Origin: Vermamoeba vermiformis
Lineage: Eukaryota; Tubulinea; Echinamoebida
Assembly: GCA_045837725.1 (NCBI GenBank)
Contig: JBEWZL010000036.1
Span: 62,001-126,000 of the forward strand
DNA: 64,000 nucleotides
Reading direction: 5' to 3'
A model generated the notes under the pieces. That model was not told where the DNA came from, made no database searches, and was given only the letters and a program-made list of their open reading frames with translations. The position numbers and the translations under genes are program-made. Below, piece by piece: positions 56,331-64,000 of this stretch (its first letter is position 1; every line of letters starts with the position of its first letter).

Positions 56331-57004
56331 ATGGACCACAATGAGATCATCCTTGACCGCAAGACTAACCCCCGCAACAAAGGCACTCGCTTTGGAATAA
56401 AGTCTAGAAGTACTATCAAGTACAATTGGATAGCAGAGCGAGAATACCGAGCATTTACTGGCACAATCGAGGATCTTACCGAGGGATATCGATATAAAAC
56501 AAAGAATATCAGCTTGTCTAAGAAAAAGAATTGGGAAATTGTGCAAAGACTTCAAGGTCGTATCATTATCCAACGTATTCATCCGAAAGTTGACTAATTA
56601 TTGTTAATTCAGACCCCAAAATCCGCATTATAGAAGCTTTTTACGGTCCCTGCGGTGACCGCAAGGTAGAAAGTTTGGCTTTTCCAAAGCAGATAGATAA
56701 ACCGAAAGAGCCGGTGATTATCAATGGATTCAACCGAAAAGGTTTTTTTGTTCGTGCAATCCGTTCCCCTGGCAAACGAGGAGTGCGAAAGGAGACGTTT
56801 GAAAGTCAACTGACCTCGAACTACCTGGTTGAGGATAGCAAACCCGAGCGCGTTTTATGCGTCCGACGCAGAGGCTATAGGCCACAAATGTACTGGAGCA
56901 GAAGCTGGTGTTGCCGGTGCGAGAGGTGCATCCCGAACCAAAATAAGAACCATGCATCCAATAACAGATTCTATATTCGACAATTGATTGAATTAACTAA
57001 ATAA
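56331..57004 (+). CDS. Unrecognised tandem-family protein, member 3 (diverged)
   Basis: Exons 56331 to about 56556 and about 56613-57004 (TAA). Starts MDHNEIILDRKTNPRNKGTR; conserved KGFFVRAIRSPGKRGV and a C-terminal cluster WCCRCERCIPNQ. It lacks the long Ser/Glu linker and is far more diverged than members 1 and 2. Conserved features across all three (NKGTRxGIKxR, KKNWE(V/I)V, NRKGFFVR, C-x-C-x2-C or CCRCxxC) mark what is likely important. Confidence 0.72.
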
Positions 57005-57021
57005 ATATATGCACTATATTC

Positions 57022-57073
57022 TTCCCGAATTTTTTTCCCCCGCGGGTCAGTTGTTCCCGCTCGATTTTTTTCC
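57022..57073 (+). promoter_or_regulatory. Direct repeat in the PARP promoter
   Basis: TTCCCG followed by an ATTTTTTTCC tract occurs twice (57022-57039 and 57054-57073), flanking CCGCGGG. It lies 50-100 bp upstream of the PARP start codon; function inferred from position only. Confidence 0.35.
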
Positions 57074-57121
57074 TCTAAATTAAATATCAGTTCATTTTGT
57101 GCTTGTATTTGAAGGAACACT

Positions 57122-60100
57122 ATGGAGACTTACTACAAAGTAATTCTATATATCCCTAAAATTTAAATTTCAATTTTCTAACTGCTTTTGAAGGTTCAAT
57201 ACGCAAAGACGTCCAGATCGTCCTGTAAATTATGTAAAAAGACAATTAATGAAGGAGGACTGCGTATTGGTAAATTGATTCCATCTCCCAAGTTTGATGG
57301 TTTTATGGAATCATGGTATCACCCAAGTTGTTTCTTCAAAGTAAACGTAAGTGTTTCAACGGCCTTGATTAAGCCCGTATTCTGGATAGCCCGCATTACG
57401 TTAATAATTATTACAATGGCAAATTTATTTATTGGGTAAACCAATTATAAAATAATTTAATGCTGGATCTAGAAAGCAAAAATCGAAAGCTCGTCAGCCT
57501 TCAAAGGATTTGACACCCTGAGAATCGATGATCAACGCATGATTAAAGGAGCAATTGGAGAATCTGTTGAAGGTAAAATGGCGCACTTTTTTCAAACAAA
57601 GACTATTTTGATCTGCATCTCGTTTCTAACTATCTACAGATGATCCCGTTGTTGGCAGCGAAGAGACAGCCGCACTTAACGACAAATTCTGGGACCTCAA
57701 AGAGCAGATTGAAGACTTGCCACAGAAGGACCTTAAATACCTCCTGCAATTGAATAACATCCCACAAACTGGTGGCAAATCGTTGATGGTCAACCGTGTA
57801 GCAGATGGCATGTTCTATGGTGTTTCTATCTGCCCCATGTGCAGCGGCCGCGAGATGTGGTTCACTGAAGGCAAGTACAAGTGTCAAGCACAACTCGAGT
57901 GGGGTTCTTGCGGTTACGAAGGCAACATTGGCGTCAAAGTCGAGCCTTGGATCTCTCCCAAACACAGCGAGCACGACTTCATTGCCAAGTGGGTGTTCAC
58001 TCCTAACCCGAGACCTGCTGTCAAGGCACGCAAGCCTGTTATGACCTTCTATGAGCGCGACGCCAAGGCACCTTTCAAAGGAATGACGTTCAGCAGTTAC
58101 GGCCGAACACAACAGCGCTCTGAAGAGGAGTTGAAGAATTTTATCAAGAACAACGGAGGAAAATATGTCAGCGAAATTAACCCTGATGTACGTGTTTGTC
58201 TTGCTTCTACATATGTTCTAACGTACTCTTCCAGGTCGACTATTTAATTTCCACGTACTCCGACCTGTTGCAAAACAAAGAACCAATTCAGAAGGCACTC
58301 TCAATGCAAATAGCTATTGTTCCTGAGCTGCTTGTTGATCGATTGTATGATGAGTTCGGTTTCGATCAACAACCTTATTTGTTGGCCGGCAAGCTTCCTC
58401 CTATCGGCCTCGCCAAGTTGAAACAATCAGATCAGCCAGCCGGAGGTACTTAGCTGACAAACACCAACAACGTTGGCCCATAACTAACGTATCTTCTAGA
58501 TAAAGCAGCTGCTTCAGACTCGGCGCCAAGAAAGACCACCAAAGAAGAGATGTCATCGATGAAACAACGAAAGGGCAGACTCTACCCCGAAGCCAAGTGC
58601 CCCAACGGCAAGGTCCACGAAGATAACGGCGTTAAATTTGAAGTCATGCTCACCCAAACTGACATTGTGTCTGGCATGAACAAGTACTACCACTTGCAAT
58701 TGATTGACATGGATGGCAACGGACAGAAGTTCCTTGTCTTCTCAAAGTTCGGTCGTGTTGGTACTGACGTGTAAGTGTATCTATTTAATCCTGTTATGAG
58801 TGAATAACGTATTAACGAATCTTTACCGAAGTGGCGCTTTCTACAAATCAAATCCTTCGGGCTTAAAGGGTGCGTTGGAGATCTTCTACGAGAAGTACTT
58901 CGATAAGAGTGGCAACAAGTGGGAAGAACGAGAAAACTTCGTTAAGAAGCCTAACAAGTACTACCCGATTGAAGTCGATCTGGAGGGTGATGAGGAAGAA
59001 AAGAAGGAGGAAGAAAATGACGTTAGCATTACTGGTTTATCAAGCAATATGCTTCCTTCATATTTGGATCCGCGCGTTCAAGATATTGTCAACTTGATCT
59101 TCGACGTTACTATGATCAAGCGTCAAATGCAAGACATGAGCATCGATGTCAAGAAGATGCCTTTGGGTAAATTAACACGCAGTCACATTCAGCGTGGCTA
59201 CGAGGTCTTGAGAAAGATTGAAGACGTACTCAAGAAGGAGTAAGTTGCTCGAATGCGTTTGTTCGTTTTGTCTAACACGTGCTCTGCAGTGAGGATACAA
59301 AGGAGTTCCAGCTCTTGAACTTGTCAAGTCAGTTCTACACTTTAATTCCGCACATTTTCCCGCAAGATAAAAAGCCGCCAATCATCGATAGCTACAACGC
59401 ACTTAAGGCAAAGATGGATCAAATCGAGTCTTTGCTCGACATTCAGATCGCTTCAACACTGATGAGTGAAGAAGCTCCTCAATTCACGACCATGAACCCG
59501 ATTGACGCCAACTATAAGAAGTTGGGCATTGAGTACGTGACCACTGATGTTTTTTATACCACGACTTACTAACATTTTTCAATTAGACTCAAGCCTGTCA
59601 ACAGGTTGGGCCGTGAATGGAAGTTGTTGAACAAGTACGTCGAAACTGGCTTGCCCGAGAACGCTGACTTCAGCGTGCAAGTCTTGGACGCCTTCCAAGT
59701 CAACAGAGCTGTCGAGAATGAGAAGTTCAAGTACGTAGCGATGGGCTTAACGCGCGTGTCACTTGCTAACTGCCAAATACAGGTCCTTCAAGGATACCAG
59801 ACCGCGCAAGTTGCTGTGGCACGGTTCTCGTTTGTGTAACTACGTCAGTATTCTCAACCAAGGTCTGCGCATTGCTCCACCTGAGGCACCCACGAGCGGT
59901 TACATGTTCGGCAAGGGTCTGTACTTTGCTGACGTGTTCGCCAAGTCTGCTGGCTACTGTTACACCAACCCCGACAACAACCTCGTAAGTTAACATGTCA
60001 TTACCTACTGGAGTTTTAACTAACGTACATATCAAGGGTGTGTTGTTGCTCTGCGACGTCGCTTTGGGAGATTCTTATCAAGTTAAGAAGCCCGAGTACG

Positions 60101-60398
60101 TCGAGAAGCTTCCTGACGGCAAACTCTCGACTATTGCCTTGTCGAAGTTCGTTCCCGATCCTACTAAGGAAGAGACAGTGTAAGTAACCCGCTGTATTCA
60201 AGTTTATTGATCCGGATGCTGATCTGCTTTTACTTTAGCGAGGACAAGATTGTGATTCCTATTGGTAAATTGACCGAATCAGGCTTGGCCGACGTGTTCT
60301 TAGAGCACTCTGAATACGTTGTGTATAACGTCTCGCAAGTGCGCATCCGTTACATGCTCAAGGTCAAGTTTGAGTTCAAGAAAACTGACAAGAACTAA
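57122..60398 (+). CDS. PARP1-like poly(ADP-ribose) polymerase with one N-terminal zinc finger
   Basis: Nuclear DNA-damage sensor adding poly(ADP-ribose) from NAD+. Starts [24 protein letters not shown]. Domains in order: one zf-PARP finger (CKLC ... WYHPSCFF); PADR1/zinc region with [11 protein letters not shown] and [16 protein letters not shown] ([12 protein letters not shown]...); WGR ([26 protein letters not shown]); helical regulatory domain (LPLGKL-type segment [18 protein letters not shown]); and catalytic domain with LLWHGSR (His), [17 protein letters not shown] (Tyr) and SEYVVYN (Glu), so the H-Y-E triad is complete. About ten short introns. Human PARP1 has two DNA-binding fingers; only one is present here. 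Confidence 0.93.
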
Positions 60399-60604
60399 AA
60401 GGCTAAACTTGCCCTCGTTGTAGACTTGTAAAAATAACCATATTATAATTAAAAGGGTTAGCACCAGACTCGTGGTCTCTGAAAGCATCACGTGATTTTT
60501 GTCGAATTTTCTAACCGCGTCTGTTCACCAAACAATTATTATTTTGCAACCATCGAAAGCCAACCAGTCCCACCTATTTCTAATTTTTGGCAACGAGGCG
60601 GAAA

Positions 60605-63600
60605 ATGTTCCGAGGTTTAATGTCTTGCTCGCGAGCCATCTCCAGGCGTGTCGCTCTCAGAACATCTACGAGCACTAAATCCAGTTTGCTCGTCAAAACT
60701 TCGCGAAAAAATGCCTCAAATATTAACGTAACACCCTTATTTACGACCAGCTCGGCTGCGGTAAGTTGCTCCAAAATTTTTCCGAATGCAACGCTAACTT
60801 CACTATTTAATTTAGATCAATGCCAAAAATTCAAAATACAACTACGCTACTAGTGCTTCATCTAAAAAAACTGATGCAGATGTAATCACGAATCGCAAGA
60901 ACCACGCAGATGTCCTTCGCTTAATTGACGCCTACCGAACCTTCGGTCACTTGATTGCTCACATCAATCCTTTATTGCCCATTAAAGAAAAGTAAGCGAG
61001 TTGTGGATCATATTTGTGTTTTTAGAAAAAATCTTCGCGTGTTTCAGCTTTTCTTCCGGATCTGGTGCACAAATACGTCAAAAAAATTCTAATTAATTTT
61101 ATCAAGATTGCCAAGCGTATTGGATCCTGCAACATACGGAATCAAGACTTCAGATGCCCAAAAAATTCCCTTGAAAGGCTTGATCTCGATCCCCGGAAAA
61201 ACCGAGGCCACAATCAAAGAGATTATCGAGCATTTGCGCGCCTCATACACCTCTATCGTTGGAGTGGAGACTAGCTTCTCTTCCGTTGAAGAGCAAGAAT
61301 GGATCGCTGAACAAATGGAGAAAAGGTACCACGAAAAGTTGGCCGGACTCACAACTCAAGATCGAGCAAAAATTTTGACAACATTGGCCAAGCCCGAGTT
61401 ATTCAATCAATTTATGCAAAAGAAGTATCCCACTGTAAAGAGATACTCTGGTGAAGGCAATGAAGCCTCTATTTTGGCGTTTGGTAAGCGAATTTAATAC
61501 TTTTAGCACGTGGTGCAATGCCATTTTGAGACTTTCATCTAACGATTGAAAACTACAGCCGAGGTTCTCAAGGGTGCTGCACGTGGTGGCGCTGATGATG
61601 TTGTTTTGACTATGGCCCACCGAGGTCGTTTGGAGACTTTGGTTTCAGTTCTCAAATACGAGCCCGTCAATATTTTCTACAAATTGTCCAAGGGCCAATC
61701 TCTGTTAGGACCTATTCGCGGTCTCGATGACGTGTTGTCGCACATTGGACAGTCAGTGGATTTGGACATTAACGGCAAACCATTGCACGTGTCATTGATC
61801 AACAATCCGTCCCATTTGGAGGTGAGTCAGATGTCCGGTTGTTCGATCATACCTTTTACTAACGTGCTTAAGCTCGCACTTCCTGTTGCTATGGGCAAGT
61901 CTCGTGCCAAGCAAGAGAACAACAGCAACTCATTGTGCGTGATGGTCCACGGAGACTCAGCAATGAGTGGTCAAGGAGTGGTCGCTGAAGTCACTAACAT
62001 GGCTTATTTGGCTGATTACACCGTTGGTGGCAGCGTTCACTTGGTCGTCAACAATCAATTGGGCTTCACTGCTACTGAGCGTGAAACTCGCTCTGCTCGC
62101 TATTGCACGGACATCGCCAAGTTGATCGGTGCTCCAGTCTTCCACGCTAATGCTGACAGACCTGAAGAAGTAGCTGCCGTCACTGAGATTGCAGTGGACT
62201 TCCGCAACAAGTTCAAGAAGGACGTGTTCGTCAACGTGATTGGTTACCGCCGCTACGGTCATAATGAAATGGACGAGCCTTCATTCACTCAACCCTCGAT
62301 GTACTCCAAGATCAGATCCACTCCTTCCGTCGTGCAATTGTACAAACAAAGCTTGGAAAAGAAGGGCGTAGCTGTCAATGTTGATGCTGAGCTCAGCGAG
62401 TTCAGCAAGTACTTGGACGAGCAATTCCAGAAGATCCAAGACTACACTCCTCAATTCCAACACCTCCAAGGCAAGTGGGCTGGATTCAAGCAGTTCTCTA
62501 TTGATGAGAGCAACGTGGACTCGTGGAAAGCTGAATGGACTCCCGAGACTGGTTTTGACGTCGAGAAGTTGAGACAAATTGGTCTCACTACTTGCAGTGC
62601 TAAGACCATTGAGGTCCACCGCTTGTTGCAGCGATACTTCCAGGGCCGAAAACAAAAGTTGGAGGCTGGCAGCGGCATTGACTGGCCGACAGCTGAGGCT
62701 TTGGCTGTTGGATCACTCGTGGTCGAAGGTCACGATGTGCGATTGAGCGGTCAAGACACTGGCCGTGGTACATTCAGTCACCGTCATTGGAAGCTTTGGG
62801 ACCAGACTCCCGCTGAATTTGACGGCGAGACAGGCGTTAAGTACGAAATGCCTCTGAACAACTTGCAATCCAAACAAGGTCGCGTCACTTCTGTCAACAG
62901 TTTGTTGAGCGAACAGGCTGTCTTGGGCTTCGGTAAGTCCTTCTTGTATTGTTATCACTTATCTAATTAATATCAGAGTACGGCTACAGCTTCGAAGAAC
63001 CGAATGCTTTGACTATCTGGGAGGCTCAATTTGGTGACTTTGCCAACGGAGCACAGATGATTATTGACCAGTTCATCGTGTCAGCTGAAGACAAATGGGC
63101 TCGTCAATCAGGCGTTGTTCTCTTGTTGCCTCACGGTTACGACGGTGCTGGTCCCGAGCACAGCTCAGCACGCATTGAGCGATACTTGCAAGCTGCCAAC
63201 GACGATCAATTCCGTCGAGTTCCTGACTCACGCGACAAATCAATTGTTCCCAACATCAGTGTCATTTACCCCTCAACTCCTGCTAACTACTTCCACGCCT
63301 TGAGACGTCAAATGAAGCGTAACTTCCGCAAGCCGTTGGTTGTGATCGGTCCCAAGACTTTGTTGCGTGATCCCATGGCCTCGTCTAGCCTTGAAGAAAT
63401 GGGCCCTGGCACTCGCTTCCAATCTATCTTCCCCGACAATAATGCAGATTCGATGAGGTACGTAACCAATACAGTCATATTTAACGCGTCCTAACTATTC
63501 GTACAGAGTCCAAAAGGTCGTTTTCTGCTCTGGCAAAATCTTTTACGAATTGTTGAACGAGCGAAAGAAGCGCAATGCTGAAGCAGAAGTCGCCTTGATT

Positions 63601-63864
63601 CGCATTGAAGAATTGACGCCGTTCCCTGCTGAAGAACTTGAGCAAGAAATGTTCAAGTACCGTCACGTGATGCAATTCGTGTGGTGTCAAGAAGAGCCTC
63701 AGAACATGGGCGCGTGGTCATTCATTGCCCCTCGCTTCAAGAACTTCTTGAACATTGATTTGCAGCTCGTCAGCCAACCTCCTTTGGGACCCTCCGCTGT
63801 CGGCAACAGTGCTGCTCATCAGTACTGGTCTAAGCACGTCATTAGCTCGTGCTTCGATATTTAA
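60605..63864 (+). CDS. DHTKD1: 2-oxoadipate dehydrogenase E1 (DHTKD1-like), mitochondrial
   Basis: Thiamine-diphosphate E1 component converting 2-oxoadipate towards glutaryl-CoA. N-terminus [20 protein letters not shown] is a mitochondrial presequence. [131 protein letters not shown] and [15 protein letters not shown] are present. DVLSH, GGSVHL and YCTDIAKL agree better with DHTKD1 than with 2-oxoglutarate dehydrogenase, which I regard as the alternative. About seven exons; TAA at 63862-63864. Glutaryl-CoA dehydrogenase, the next step, lies 13 kb upstream. Confidence 0.87.
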
Positions 63865-64000
63865 ATGAATATCAACACTATTGTGCTATTAATATCTCAA
63901 GTATATTCAATTGGCATTCAAAAAAGTCAACGATACAAATGTAAATAAAAAAATTACAAGCAAACTACCGCGAAGTTTATTTACATAACGTTAGCCAGGA

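Noticed and set aside
60455-60495. tRNA-like GGTTAGCACCAG segment
   Set aside because: No cloverleaf can be drawn: no acceptor stem partner or TTC-loop sequence at the right distance.
60605-63864. Annotation as ordinary 2-oxoglutarate dehydrogenase E1
   Set aside because: Diagnostic stretches ([32 protein letters not shown]) agree better with DHTKD1; the close relationship is noted.

Overview
This is a stretch of nuclear DNA from a gene-dense, intron-rich eukaryote, probably a free-living unicellular one. The amoebozoan/opisthokont side is a low-confidence guess based on gene content: an LvsG/WDR81-type BEACH protein, APC1, Integrator subunit 7, COP9 subunit 1, Nup107 and a PARP1-like enzyme. 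I count 31 protein genes in 64 kb. Genes sit 90-500 bp apart, many as head-to-head pairs sharing 120-300 bp promoters. Most introns are 45-120 nt, and many open with GTACGT instead of the usual GTAAGT. TAA, TAG and TGA all act as stops, so the code looks standard. I see no tRNA, rRNA, transposon, CRISPR or viral sequence.

Layout, left part (1-25 kb): the APC1 C-terminus, a BTB/KCTD-like protein, branched-chain aminotransferase, cytochrome c, a calmodulin/myosin-light-chain-like EF-hand protein, a kinase-acetyltransferase fusion (minus), myotrophin (minus), an ACX4-like acyl-CoA dehydrogenase/oxidase with a PTS2-type N-terminus, a mitochondrial adenylate-kinase-like protein, a RhoGAP protein (minus), an unknown TP-rich coiled-coil protein, an N-myristoylated protein with a very long charged single helix, ARV1 (minus) and ribulose-phosphate 3-epimerase.

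Middle and right part (25-64 kb): Nup107 (minus), an SLC35F-like transporter, TrpRS (minus), PCNA, the BEACH-WD40 protein, a tail-to-tail pair of multi-membrane-span polysaccharide pyruvyl transferases, a pseudouridine glycosidase-kinase fusion (minus), glutaryl-CoA dehydrogenase, WDR5 (minus), INTS7, CSN1 (minus), a tandem trio of an unrecognised gene family, PARP, and a DHTKD1-like 2-oxoadipate dehydrogenase E1. DHTKD1 and glutaryl-CoA dehydrogenase catalyse consecutive steps of lysine/tryptophan breakdown; BCAT and the ACX4-like enzyme add amino-acid and acyl-CoA catabolism. APC1, PCNA, PARP, CSN1, WDR5 and INTS7 serve cell cycle, DNA and chromatin.

The most unusual signal is not a gene. 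The first ~17 kb carries dense palindromes of three kinds: TGACASSTGTCA (17 exact TGACACGTGTCA copies counted by eye in the window, 16 of them before 16.4 kb), CTA(A/T)4TAG, and CCTAATTAGG-like. They lie mostly in short introns but also in frame inside exons. They look like TALE-homeodomain dimer, MEF2/MADS and homeodomain binding sites, yet their role is unknown. Gene models below were assembled by hand; where all exons are listed, I checked that the summed length is a multiple of three.
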